Shown here: positions 6,394-12,500 of the stretch, in pieces | Layout: each line of letters opens with the position of its first letter | Numbering within the stretch: the first letter of the stretch is position 1 | From: Bacteroidota bacterium | Lineage (GTDB): Bacteria; Bacteroidota; Bacteroidia; Flavobacteriales_D; Crocinitomicaceae | Length of the DNA stretch: 12,500 nucleotides | Assembly: GCA_016866375.1 (NCBI GenBank) | Contig: VGMK01000046.1 | Coordinates: 1-12,500, forward strand | Reading direction: 5' to 3' | The notes under the pieces: model-generated | The model's input: only the letters and a program-made list of their open reading frames with translations | Database searches by the model: none | Told to the model about the DNA's origin: nothing | Translations under genes and position numbers: made by a program

Positions 6394-7341
6394 TTAAAAA
6401 TTATTTAAGTTGACCTTTTTGAGCATTATCCTTGCCACTGCGTCTATATCGAATTGGTGTTTCCAATTCCAGTCATGTGTGGCTTGAGAATCGTCAATAG
6501 AATTTGGCCATGTGTCAGCTATTTGTTGTCTAAAGTCGGGACAGTAGGTGATTTGAAAGGAGGGAATAATTTTTTGGATGGCTTCACTCAGTTGTTTTGG
6601 CGTAAAACTAATTCCAGCGAGGTTGTATGCCGAACGAATTCGAATGGCTTTTTTGGGTGCATCCATTATTTCTAGGGTAGCACGAATGGCATCATCCATG
6701 AACATCATTGGTAACATGGTATCCTCTTTAAGGAAACTTTTAAAAGGTTTTCCTGCTTTTGCTTTATAAAAAATATCTACAGCATAATCTGTTGTGCCTC
6801 CACCGGGTGGCGATTTGTAGGAAATTAAACCGGGGTAACGTATACTCCGCACATCCACGCCGAATTTAGTGTGGTAATATTCACACCACCGTTCACCGGC
6901 TAATTTAGAAATACCGTAAACTGTTGTTGGTTCCATCACCGTGGTTTGTGGCGTATTATCTAATGGGGTTGATGGTCCAAAAACGGCAATTGAACTTGGC
7001 CAGAATACTTTTTTTACATGTCCTTCTTTAGCCAAATTTAAAATGGTAATTAACCCTTCCATGTTAAGCCTCCATGCAAAGTCTGGATTTTTTTCTGCTG
7101 TAGCTGATAACAAGGCAGCTAAAAGATAGATTTCGTCAAATTCTTTGTAGATAATGTAGTTTCGAACTGCATCCCGATTCAAGACATCCATCTGCACGTA
7201 AGGTCCACTTGAGAGTAGGGGAGGGCATTCAGTTTTTATATCAGCAGCTACTACTTGATGTTTACCGTGTTTTTTGCGAAGAGCAAGAACCAATTCTGTT
7301 CCTATTTGACCTCCGGCACCTATTACTAAAACGTACGACAT
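6394..7341 (-). CDS. L-threonine 3-dehydrogenase, SDR (UDP-galactose epimerase-like) type
   Basis: NAD+-dependent oxidation of L-threonine to 2-amino-3-oxobutyrate, which is then cleaved to glycine and acetyl-CoA by a ligase not seen here. The 315-aa extended short-chain dehydrogenase begins with the Rossmann motif GAGGQIGTE (8-16), with Asp34 (AADIK) able to read the NAD ribose. The catalytic set is Ser116/Ser117 (WPSSIAVFG), Tyr142 and Lys146 (YGISK). The block PGGGTTDYAVDIFY (179-192) is a hallmark shared with SDR-type threonine dehydrogenases of Flavobacterium and animals and sets it apart from ordinary nucleotide-sugar epimerases. It is unrelated to the zinc-dependent E. coli Tdh. It is divergent from hmgA, forming a small amino-acid catabolism region. 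Confidence 0.9.
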   Translation of the reverse strand: MSYVLVIGAGGQIGTELVLALRKKHGKHQVVAADIKTECPPLLSSGPYVQMDVLNRDAVRNYIIYKEFDEIYLLAALLSATAEKNPDFAWRLNMEGLITILNLAKEGHVKKVFWPSSIAVFGPSTPLDNTPQTTVMEPTTVYGISKLAGERWCEYYHTKFGVDVRSIRYPGLISYKSPPGGGTTDYAVDIFYKAKAGKPFKSFLKEDTMLPMMFMDDAIRATLEIMDAPKKAIRIRSAYNLAGISFTPKQLSEAIQKIIPSFQITYCPDFRQQIADTWPNSIDDSQATHDWNWKHQFDIDAVARIMLKKVNLNNF

Positions 7342-7354
7342 ACCATAATGAATG

Positions 7355-7366
7355 CTACAAATGTAG
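7355..7366 (-). promoter_or_regulatory. Promoter -7 candidate for threonine dehydrogenase, within a short palindrome
   Basis: TACATTTG on the minus strand (7365-7358) matches TAnnTTTG and would start transcription about 10 nt before the ATG at 7341. It lies inside the inverted repeat CTACA-AA-TGTAG (7355-7366). No TTG is found at the expected -33 distance, which lowers confidence. Confidence 0.35.
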
Positions 7367-7449
7367 TTTTTCTTCTTTTTGAATTACTTTATTGTGAATA
7401 AAATTCAAAAAACCGGTCGAAATCTTTTAAATTAGTGTAATGTTTGAAT

Positions 7450-7457
7450 TAATTTTG
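7450..7457 (+). promoter_or_regulatory. Promoter -7 candidate for the hmgA-hppD operon
   Basis: TAATTTTG matches the Bacteroidota TAnnTTTG element about 115 nt before the hmgA ATG. No convincing TTG is seen 16-22 nt upstream. The remaining leader (7458-7572) has no open reading frame or strong hairpin that I can see, and the ATG at 7573 is preceded by AAAGAAAAT rather than a Shine-Dalgarno sequence. Confidence 0.3.
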
Positions 7458-7572
7458 TGACCGACGGTAAGCTATAAAGTTCGGCAACATTAGGTAGTTT
7501 TAAACAAAAAATGCCGCATTTATAAAACAAGCGATGGAACACAAATTTTTGTTCATTTAATTCAAAGAAAAT

Positions 7573-8730
7573 ATGCCTTTTTATCATAAACTAGGAAACA
7601 TACCACACAAACGACATACGGTATTTCGTCAGCCGAATGGCAATATTTACCACGAGCAACTTTTCGGAACAATTGGATTTGATGGAATGTCGTCACTTCT
7701 CTACCATATTAAGCCCCCTACAGTTGTTAAAGAAATGTTAGGCGAAACGAATATTGCACCAGAAATTGCACTCGATAAAAATATGATTATGCGATCCTTG
7801 AAGGGATTTGATATAATTCCCAAAGATGACTACATTTCGAGTAGAACGCCTGTGTTGGTCAATAGCGATTGTTACATTGAGTTGGCAAGTCCAAAAAAAT
7901 CCATGGGAGATTACTTCTACAAGAATGCCGATGCGGACGAAGTGATTTTTATCCACCGAGGTTCAGGGAGTCTAAAAACTCAACTGGGCATTATAGATTT
8001 TTCCTACGGCGATTATTTGGTTGTACCGAGGGGAATGATATATCAATTGCACTTCAATGATGAGGACAACAAACTTTTTATAGTTCAATCCTTTCATCCT
8101 GTTTATACCCCAAAAAAATACCGTAATTGGTTTGGCCAGTTGCTTGAGCATTCGCCGTATTGTGAGCGCGACATTCGACCACCGCATACCCTAGAAACGA
8201 TTGATGAAGAGGGTTCTTTTTTGATACGCATCAAGAAACAAGATGTTTTGTATGATTATATTTATGCGCATCATCCCTTTAATGTAGTAGGTTGGGATGG
8301 GTTTAATTATCCATATGCATTTTCCATACACGATTTTGAACCAATAACCGGTCGCGTGCATCAACCACCACCAGTTCATCAAACGTTTGAAACCTCCGCT
8401 TTTGTAATTTGTTCATTTGTGCCACGTTTGTACGATTACCACCCCGATTCAATTCCCTCTCCCTACAATCACAGTAACATTGACTCAGATGAAGTTCTTT
8501 ATTATGTAGATGGTGATTTTATGAGTCGCAATCATATTGAAAAGGGGCAAATTACTTTGCATCCCGCTGGTATTCCGCATGGTCCGCATCCGGGGGCATA
8601 TGAACGAAGTATTGGAAAAAAAGAAACCAGAGAGCTCGCTGTAATGGTCGATACGTTTAAGCCGTTGAAGCTCACGAAACAAGCGATTCAAATCGAGGAT
8701 GTCACTTACATGAAGTCCTGGATGCATTAG
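7573..8730 (+). CDS. hmgA: Homogentisate 1,2-dioxygenase (short Bacteroidota form)
   Basis: Fe(II) enzyme that opens the ring of homogentisate to maleylacetoacetate, the committed step of tyrosine breakdown. The 385-aa protein is a bicupin. The first cupin spans about 95-180, with a DEVIFIHRGSG motif. The second (about 260-345) has PPPVHQTFE, then HSNIDSDEVLYYVDGD, with likely iron ligands His300 and Glu307 fitting the cupin pattern HX6E and EX6G, and GIPHGPHPG with likely third ligand His336. It is shorter than the roughly 440-aa human/Pseudomonas enzyme, whose ligand pair is spaced HX5E. Cytosolic. It is followed after 17 nt by hppD, whose product makes its substrate, which strongly supports the call over other cupins. 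Confidence 0.92.
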   Translation: MPFYHKLGNIPHKRHTVFRQPNGNIYHEQLFGTIGFDGMSSLLYHIKPPTVVKEMLGETNIAPEIALDKNMIMRSLKGFDIIPKDDYISSRTPVLVNSDCYIELASPKKSMGDYFYKNADADEVIFIHRGSGSLKTQLGIIDFSYGDYLVVPRGMIYQLHFNDEDNKLFIVQSFHPVYTPKKYRNWFGQLLEHSPYCERDIRPPHTLETIDEEGSFLIRIKKQDVLYDYIYAHHPFNVVGWDGFNYPYAFSIHDFEPITGRVHQPPPVHQTFETSAFVICSFVPRLYDYHPDSIPSPYNHSNIDSDEVLYYVDGDFMSRNHIEKGQITLHPAGIPHGPHPGAYERSIGKKETRELAVMVDTFKPLKLTKQAIQIEDVTYMKSWMH

Positions 8731-8747
8731 CCATTAAGTAAATTTTT

Positions 8748-9923
8748 ATGTCACAAGAAATAAATAAAAAAGTTGTCTCGAATATCGAATACGGATTGGA
8801 TAAAATATTCGAAGGCGCGGGGGATTTTCTTCCTTTGCTTGGTACAGATTATGTAGAATTTTATGTGGGAAATGCCAAACAGTCGGCACACTATTATAAA
8901 ACTGCTTTTGGATTCCAATCGCACGCATATGCCGGCTTAGAAACAGGTTTGAAGGACCGCGTAAGCTATGTTCTGAAACAAGATAAAATACGATTGGTTT
9001 TAACAACCGCCTTGAACAGCCAATCTCCCGTTGGAGAGCATGTTAAGAAACACGGGGATGGAGTCAAAGTGATTGCACTTTGGGTAGATGACGCGCAAAA
9101 ATCCTGGGAGGAAACCACTTCAAGAGGTGCCAAATCGTTTATGGAGCCAACTATTGAAAAGGATGAACACGGTGAAGTTGTGAGAGCAGGGATTTACACG
9201 TATGGTGAAACTGTACACATGTTTGTCGAGCGAAAAAATTATTCAGGCGTATTCATGCCTGGATTTCAAGCATGGGAGTCGGATTATAATCCACCAAGTG
9301 TTGGTTTGAAATTTATTGATCACATGGTAGGAAATGTTGGATGGGGAGAAATGAATACTTGGGTAAAATGGTACGAGGATGTGATGGGATTTGTCAACTT
9401 TTTGTCGTTTGATGATAAACAGATTCATACAGAGTATTCTGCACTGATGTCGAAAGTAATGTCGAACGGAAATGGCCGTATCAAATTTCCTATTAATGAA
9501 CCTGCCAAAGGGAAAAAACGATCTCAAATAGAAGAGTACCTCGACTTCTATGAAGGTGCAGGAGCACAACATATTGCTGTTGCCACTGATAATATTATTG
9601 AATCAGTAAAGCTATTGCGTTCAAGAGGTGTCGAATTTCTTTCTGCCCCTCCAAAGGCTTATTATGAGGAGGTGCCAGAACGTTTAGGAGAGCACATGAG
9701 CATAATGAAGGAGGATATCAAAGAATTAATGGCTTTAGGCATTTTGGTCGATGCCGACGAAGAAGGATATCTATTACAAATATTTACAAAACCTGTCGAA
9801 GACAGACCCACCTTGTTTTATGAAATCATTCAACGAATGGGTGCCAAAGGATTTGGCGCAGGTAACTTTAAAGCACTGTTTGAATCAATCGAGCGCGAGC
9901 AACAAAAAAGAGGAACTTTGTAA
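8748..9923 (+). CDS. hppD: 4-hydroxyphenylpyruvate dioxygenase
   Basis: Fe(II) enzyme that decarboxylates, hydroxylates and rearranges 4-hydroxyphenylpyruvate to homogentisate. The 391-aa protein has two vicinal-oxygen-chelate halves: an N-terminal one (about 33-165, starting DYVEFYVGNAKQSAHYY) and a catalytic C-terminal one (about 185-365). Iron ligands are readable as His192 (IDHMVGNV), His275 (AQHIAVATDNI) and Glu359 (FYEIIQRMG). The C-terminal helix with GAKGFGAGNFKALFESIE, which gates the active site in this family, is complete. A 17 nt gap after hmgA and the shared pathway indicate one transcript. No Shine-Dalgarno sequence is visible. Confidence 0.97.
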   Translation: MSQEINKKVVSNIEYGLDKIFEGAGDFLPLLGTDYVEFYVGNAKQSAHYYKTAFGFQSHAYAGLETGLKDRVSYVLKQDKIRLVLTTALNSQSPVGEHVKKHGDGVKVIALWVDDAQKSWEETTSRGAKSFMEPTIEKDEHGEVVRAGIYTYGETVHMFVERKNYSGVFMPGFQAWESDYNPPSVGLKFIDHMVGNVGWGEMNTWVKWYEDVMGFVNFLSFDDKQIHTEYSALMSKVMSNGNGRIKFPINEPAKGKKRSQIEEYLDFYEGAGAQHIAVATDNIIESVKLLRSRGVEFLSAPPKAYYEEVPERLGEHMSIMKEDIKELMALGILVDADEEGYLLQIFTKPVEDRPTLFYEIIQRMGAKGFGAGNFKALFESIEREQQKRGTL

Positions 9924-10003
9924 TTTTTCCCTTGACATTCCACAAAATATATTGAGTTTTACGCAAGCCTCGTGCTAAGCGAAAAGTTTTTCTAAAAATA
10001 CCG
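9924..10003 (+). other. Spacer after hppD; weak terminator candidate only
   Basis: An imperfect hairpin (CGCAAGC at 9962-9968 with GCTAAGCG at 9974-9981, internal mismatch) is followed by AAAAGTTTTTC. It could end the hmgA-hppD transcript, but the stem is poor. No gene is seen. Confidence 0.25.
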
Positions 10004-10011
10004 TATATTTG
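10004..10011 (+). promoter_or_regulatory. Promoter -7 candidate for the tRNA-His gene
   Basis: TATATTTG matches TAnnTTTG and lies 13 nt before the mature tRNA 5' end, a normal distance for a stable RNA gene. The -33 region (about 9981-9990, GAAAAGTTTT) lacks a clear TTG. Confidence 0.5.
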
Positions 10012-10024
10012 CACTCACCAAAAT

Positions 10025-10099
<75 letters not shown>

Positions 10100-10101
10100 C
10101 G

Positions 10102-10129
10102 AAAAAAGGCTACCTCAGTAGCCTTTTTT
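10102..10129. terminator. Bidirectional intrinsic terminator
   Basis: A perfect hairpin: six A, stem GGCTAC (10108-10113), loop CTCA, stem GTAGCC (10118-10123), six T. It serves the tRNA on the plus strand and, because the A and T runs mirror each other, also the convergent zinc-finger gene on the minus strand, whose stop codon begins within the T run. Confidence 0.9.
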
Positions 10130-10487
10130 ATTTGACATAGTCTTGTTTTAGAACCAGCATGTACTGGTCATTCTCGATTTTTAGATACCCATAGTCATAG
10201 CAAAAAAAGTATTGTGTCCCTTTTTGTGTTCGGTAGGTATTTGTGAAATAATGAAAATTGAATCCCTCTTCGGCCAGAGAAATTCCATCAACAGTTATTT
10301 TTCCGTGGGGATTCATTTGTGCGAGAATACGACGATTCTTCCTTAAAATAGCATTGATTCTTCGCACAGACGCATTTGCCTCTTCGTTTTTTTTGTTATT
10401 GAATGAATTTCTGCAAGCGTCACAGCAAAACTTCTGATCTTTTCTACCTCGTAATTGGTGACTGCATTCTTGACAAATCCTTTCCAT
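10128..10487 (-). CDS. Small Cys4 zinc-finger protein of unknown function
   Basis: A 119-aa protein I cannot assign to a named function. The N-terminus has CxxC (Cys5, Cys8), then Cys21 and Cys25 in FCCDACRNSFNN, a treble-clef-like Cys4 zinc site resembling small zinc-ribbon proteins. Cys22 stands where a Ser is common, as I remember the FCSDxCR pattern. A basic, probably helical stretch follows (about 26-57, RRINAILRKNRRIL). The C-terminal half (about 63-117) is rich in Tyr/Phe and likely beta-stranded (HYFTNTYRTQKGTQYFFCYDYGYLKI is split here by description only). No signal peptide or membrane segment. Nucleic-acid binding is a guess from the zinc finger and basic helix. It stands alone between a shared terminator and the divergent moxR gene. 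Confidence 0.8.
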   Translation of the reverse strand: MERICQECSHQLRGRKDQKFCCDACRNSFNNKKNEEANASVRRINAILRKNRRILAQMNPHGKITVDGISLAEEGFNFHYFTNTYRTQKGTQYFFCYDYGYLKIENDQYMLVLKQDYVK

Positions 10488-10504
10488 GTGACAATCTTAT
10501 GCCA

Positions 10505-10535
10505 CAAGATTAACAAGAATTAACAGCATAAACAA
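10505..10535 (-). promoter_or_regulatory. Promoter candidate for the zinc-finger gene
   Basis: On the minus strand a TTG (10535-10533) is followed 20 nt later by TAATCTTG (10512-10505), one base away from TAnnTTTG, giving a start near 10498 and a leader of about 10 nt. A direct repeat ATTAACA (10509-10515 and 10519-10525, one helical turn apart) overlaps it. No equally good promoter for the divergent moxR gene was found in 10488-10584. Confidence 0.35.
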
Positions 10536-10584
10536 TCTTTTCGCACCCAAACATTAAGAAATTTGTTTATAAAATTAGTTACTT

Positions 10585-11598
10585 ATGTTAGAAACGTCAG
10601 AACATTCGATTAGCCCAGCAGAATCTTTGATTCAATTGTCCGAGGTGATAAAGTTAGAGTTAATCGGATTGGAAAATCTTAGAACAGAAATTTCAAGGGT
10701 AATAATTGGTCAAGAAAAAATGATTGATAGCCTTTTTATCGCTTTGTTGACCAATGGTCACATATTACTAGAGGGTACACCAGGTTTAGCTAAAACACTC
10801 GCAATTAAAACTCTTTCGAAATGCGTAGATGTTTCGTTTAGTCGAATTCAATTCACGCCAGATTTATTACCTGCCGATTTAACGGGTACAATGATTTACA
10901 AACAAAAATCTGAAACATTTGATGTTAAAAAAGGTCCAATATTCGCATCCTTTATATTAGCTGATGAGATTAACCGTGCACCTGCAAAAGTACAAAGTGC
11001 CTTATTAGAGGCCATGCAAGAGCAACAAATTACCATAGGCGATGTAACACTTGAGCTTCCAGATCCTTTTCTTGTTCTGGCAACTCAAAATCCTCTTGAA
11101 CAAGAAGGAACCTATCCTCTACCGGAGGCACAATTGGACAGATTTATGCTCAAAATCAATTTATCGTATCCTGCCCCATCAGAAGAAAAAATAATTATCC
11201 GTCAGGCCATCCGATCCGAAGATAACCATAAAGTCGCCAAAATCTTCACCAAAAAAGATATTTTTAGAATGCGAGATTTGGTTAAAAAGATTTACCTCGA
11301 CGAAAAAATAGAGCAGTATATTGTCAATATTATTTCTGCAACAAGAGCCCCAGAAAAATTCAACCAATCGGGAATGCTTGTTTATGGGGCATCTCCAAGA
11401 GGCAGCATTAATTTGGCGCTTGCCGGTAAAGCATATGCTTTTTTAAAAGGTCGCTCCTTTGTGATACCTGATGACATAAGAGCAATGGCGGTAGATGTTT
11501 TGCAGCACCGAGTTGGCCTATCCTACGAAGCGGAGGCGGAGCGCATTACTGCGAAGCAAGTGATTGAGCGCTTGATTAGTGTAGTTGAAGTTCCATAG
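10585..11598 (+). CDS. MoxR-family AAA+ ATPase
   Basis: A 337-aa cytosolic chaperone-like ATPase of the MoxR family, thought to remodel or insert metal or cofactor into partner VWA-domain proteins. Walker A in MoxR form EGTPGLAKT (63-71), Walker B ILADEINRAP (124-133; Asp127, Glu128), sensor 1 in ATQNP (Asn169), an arginine in EAQLDRF (Arg186), and sensor 2 in GASPRGS (Arg272). A helical N-terminal extension of about 35 residues precedes the core. The ATG at 10585 has no Shine-Dalgarno sequence. The next gene, a DUF58 protein, begins 8 nt after its stop; this pair is the usual start of Bacteroidota Bat (aerotolerance) loci, so it likely works with the DUF58 protein and BatA/BatB-like proteins encoded beyond the edge. 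Confidence 0.95.
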   Translation: MLETSEHSISPAESLIQLSEVIKLELIGLENLRTEISRVIIGQEKMIDSLFIALLTNGHILLEGTPGLAKTLAIKTLSKCVDVSFSRIQFTPDLLPADLTGTMIYKQKSETFDVKKGPIFASFILADEINRAPAKVQSALLEAMQEQQITIGDVTLELPDPFLVLATQNPLEQEGTYPLPEAQLDRFMLKINLSYPAPSEEKIIIRQAIRSEDNHKVAKIFTKKDIFRMRDLVKKIYLDEKIEQYIVNIISATRAPEKFNQSGMLVYGASPRGSINLALAGKAYAFLKGRSFVIPDDIRAMAVDVLQHRVGLSYEAEAERITAKQVIERLISVVEVP

Positions 11599-11606
11599 TC
11601 TTTCAA

Positions 11607-12467
11607 ATGGATAAAAAAAATCTATTTTCCAAACTGCGGGTTTTAAACTTCCAGCCCCGTATAAAAACGAGTAACCGCCATTTTGGGACGGCACGTTCAA
11701 CTATTAAAGGGAATGGAATGTCTTTTTCGGAGGTACGCGAGTATCATTTTGGTGACGAGGTCCGAACCATCGATTGGAATGTTACGGCAAGATATAATGT
11801 ACCCCATGTAAAGATTTTTGAAGAAGAAAAAGAACAACATTTTTTGGTGATTCTTGACGCTTCTTCTTCTAATCTATTCTCAAAAAATGCATTTTCGAAA
11901 TGGGAAAAGCAAATCGAAGTTGCGGCAATGGTTGCATTTACTGCATGGAAAAAGAATAATTATTTTGGTATTCTCATTTTTTCTGAGAGTATAGAGCTTT
12001 ACATACCTCCCTTAAAAGGAAGGCAGCATTTTTTTTCTGTGATAGAAACACTCGTAAAATACAAACCCAGCATATCTAAAACGCGCTTGGATATCCCCAT
12101 GCAATGGCTTTGTGAAGAAAAGTTATCACGTTCAACTGTTTTTTTTGTAAGTGACTTTTTGTCAAATCTCGACTTTTTGGCTCAGATTCAAAGGGTGGTA
12201 TTAAAACATCGTCTTTTTTTTACATGTGTTAGGCATGAAGAGGAAGAAACTCTTCCTGACGTGGGCTGGGTTCAATTTGACAATTTGGAGTCGGAAAAAA
12301 AAACTTGGGTGAATACTTCCTCGCGTGAAACAAAGGCATTTTATCAAGATTTTTTTACGAATCAAGACATGCAGTTGGAGCAAATTTCAAAAAAAAATGG
12401 AGTTCAACTAAGGAAAATATTTACGAATGCTGCGACCTTCAAAACGCTAAATTCATATTACAAATAA
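11607..12467 (+). CDS. DUF58 (VWA-like) protein of a Bat-type locus
   Basis: A 286-aa protein with the DUF58 signature: SFSEVREYHFGDEVRTIDW (39-57) and ARYNVPHVKIFEEEKE (61-76), then a von Willebrand A-like fold with a MIDAS motif DASSS (Asp84, Ser86, Ser88), a candidate threonine at 159 (KTRLD) and Asp183 in VSDF. The motif suggests metal-dependent partner binding. No signal peptide or transmembrane helix is evident, so it probably sits in the cytoplasm or at the membrane face. It lies 8 nt after moxR and 3 nt before the next start. In Bacteroides and Francisella the wider Bat locus has been tied to oxygen or stress tolerance, but the molecular role of this member is not known. Confidence 0.92.
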   Translation: MDKKNLFSKLRVLNFQPRIKTSNRHFGTARSTIKGNGMSFSEVREYHFGDEVRTIDWNVTARYNVPHVKIFEEEKEQHFLVILDASSSNLFSKNAFSKWEKQIEVAAMVAFTAWKKNNYFGILIFSESIELYIPPLKGRQHFFSVIETLVKYKPSISKTRLDIPMQWLCEEKLSRSTVFFVSDFLSNLDFLAQIQRVVLKHRLFFTCVRHEEEETLPDVGWVQFDNLESEKKTWVNTSSRETKAFYQDFFTNQDMQLEQISKKNGVQLRKIFTNAATFKTLNSYYK

Positions 12468-12470
12468 CGT

Positions 12471-12500
12471 ATGAGGGTTTTTTTCGTCTTTCTTTTATTC
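12471..12500 (+). CDS. Start of the next gene of the Bat-type operon (cut by window edge)
   Basis: An ATG 3 nt after the DUF58 stop opens a frame of ten codons, MRVFFVFLLF, to the window end. A basic residue followed by a hydrophobic run suggests a signal peptide or membrane anchor. In Bacteroidota Bat loci the gene after DUF58 is often an exported or membrane protein preceding batA, which fits, but ten codons cannot identify it. Confidence 0.55.
   Translation, partial: MRVFFVFLLF

Noticed and set aside
6378..6400. A/T inverted repeat after the threonine dehydrogenase stop as a terminator
   Set aside because: The stem would be made only of A-T pairs with no GC core, so it does not support intrinsic termination.
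6394..7341. Reading the SDR protein as a UDP-glucose 4-epimerase
   Set aside because: The PGGGTTDYAVDIFY block and lack of nucleotide-sugar gene neighbours fit SDR-type threonine dehydrogenase better.
7494..7512. GTTTTAAACAAAAAATG upstream of hmgA resembles the dyad region before the sigma factor gene
   Set aside because: Only the A-rich part is shared; the spacing TGTT-W-AACA is not kept and there is a single copy, so it is likely chance in AT-rich DNA.
8485..9572. Long minus-strand open frames opposite hmgA and hppD (for example 9243-9572 and 8746-9006)
   Set aside because: They lie antisense to well-supported enzymes and their translations show no recognisable domain or coherent composition.
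9751..9978. Plus-strand open frame of 75 codons overlapping the 3' end of hppD in another frame
   Set aside because: It overlaps the catalytic end of hppD and continues only a short way into the spacer; the peptide looks like an out-of-frame reading.

Overview
The window is AT-rich DNA that is probably from the chromosome of a member of the Bacteroidota, most likely a flavobacterium-like, aerobic, pigmented organism. This is inferred from several signs. Promoter-like TAnnTTTG elements occur and Shine-Dalgarno sequences are largely absent. The threonine dehydrogenase is the short-chain (SDR) type, the homogentisate dioxygenase is a short form, and a MoxR/DUF58 (Bat-type) locus starts at the right end. 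I cannot name a genus from sequence alone.

Left half (about 1-6320, minus strand, read right to left): a compact pigment and light-damage operon. It begins with four TGTTWAACA-like dyads overlapping a good promoter candidate. The genes follow in the order ECF sigma factor, phytoene desaturase (crtI), phytoene synthase (crtB), IPP isomerase (idi), a 6-pyruvoyl-tetrahydropterin synthase homologue, DNA photolyase and a thioredoxin-dependent peroxiredoxin (bcp). An ABC transporter ATPase, cut by the window edge, comes last. Most junctions are 3 nt gaps or TAATG stop/start overlaps, so co-transcription and translational coupling are likely. The logic is supply and use of isoprenoid precursor for carotenoid, repair of UV dimers, and removal of peroxides. 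No cyclase or hydroxylase gene (crtY, crtZ) is present, so the final carotenoid cannot be read from this window.

Middle (6394-9923): amino-acid catabolism. SDR-type L-threonine 3-dehydrogenase (minus strand) is divergent from a two-gene plus-strand operon, hmgA-hppD. HppD converts 4-hydroxyphenylpyruvate to homogentisate and HmgA opens its ring, giving the central two steps of tyrosine breakdown. The later steps (maleylacetoacetate isomerase, fumarylacetoacetase) and phenylalanine hydroxylase are not here.

Right part (10004-12500): a tRNA-His gene (GTG anticodon, G-1:C73 pair, CCA not encoded) with its own promoter candidate and a perfect terminator hairpin shared with a convergent gene for a small Cys4 zinc-finger protein of unknown role. 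Divergent from that is the start of a MoxR AAA+ ATPase / DUF58 operon of the Bat (aerotolerance-type) family, which runs off the right edge into a gene whose first ten codons encode a hydrophobic N-terminus.

No mobile element, CRISPR array, prophage or clearly foreign segment was seen. The parts most worth a second look are the repeated dyad operator in front of the sigma factor gene and the eukaryote-like pterin synthase inside the carotenoid/photolyase operon.
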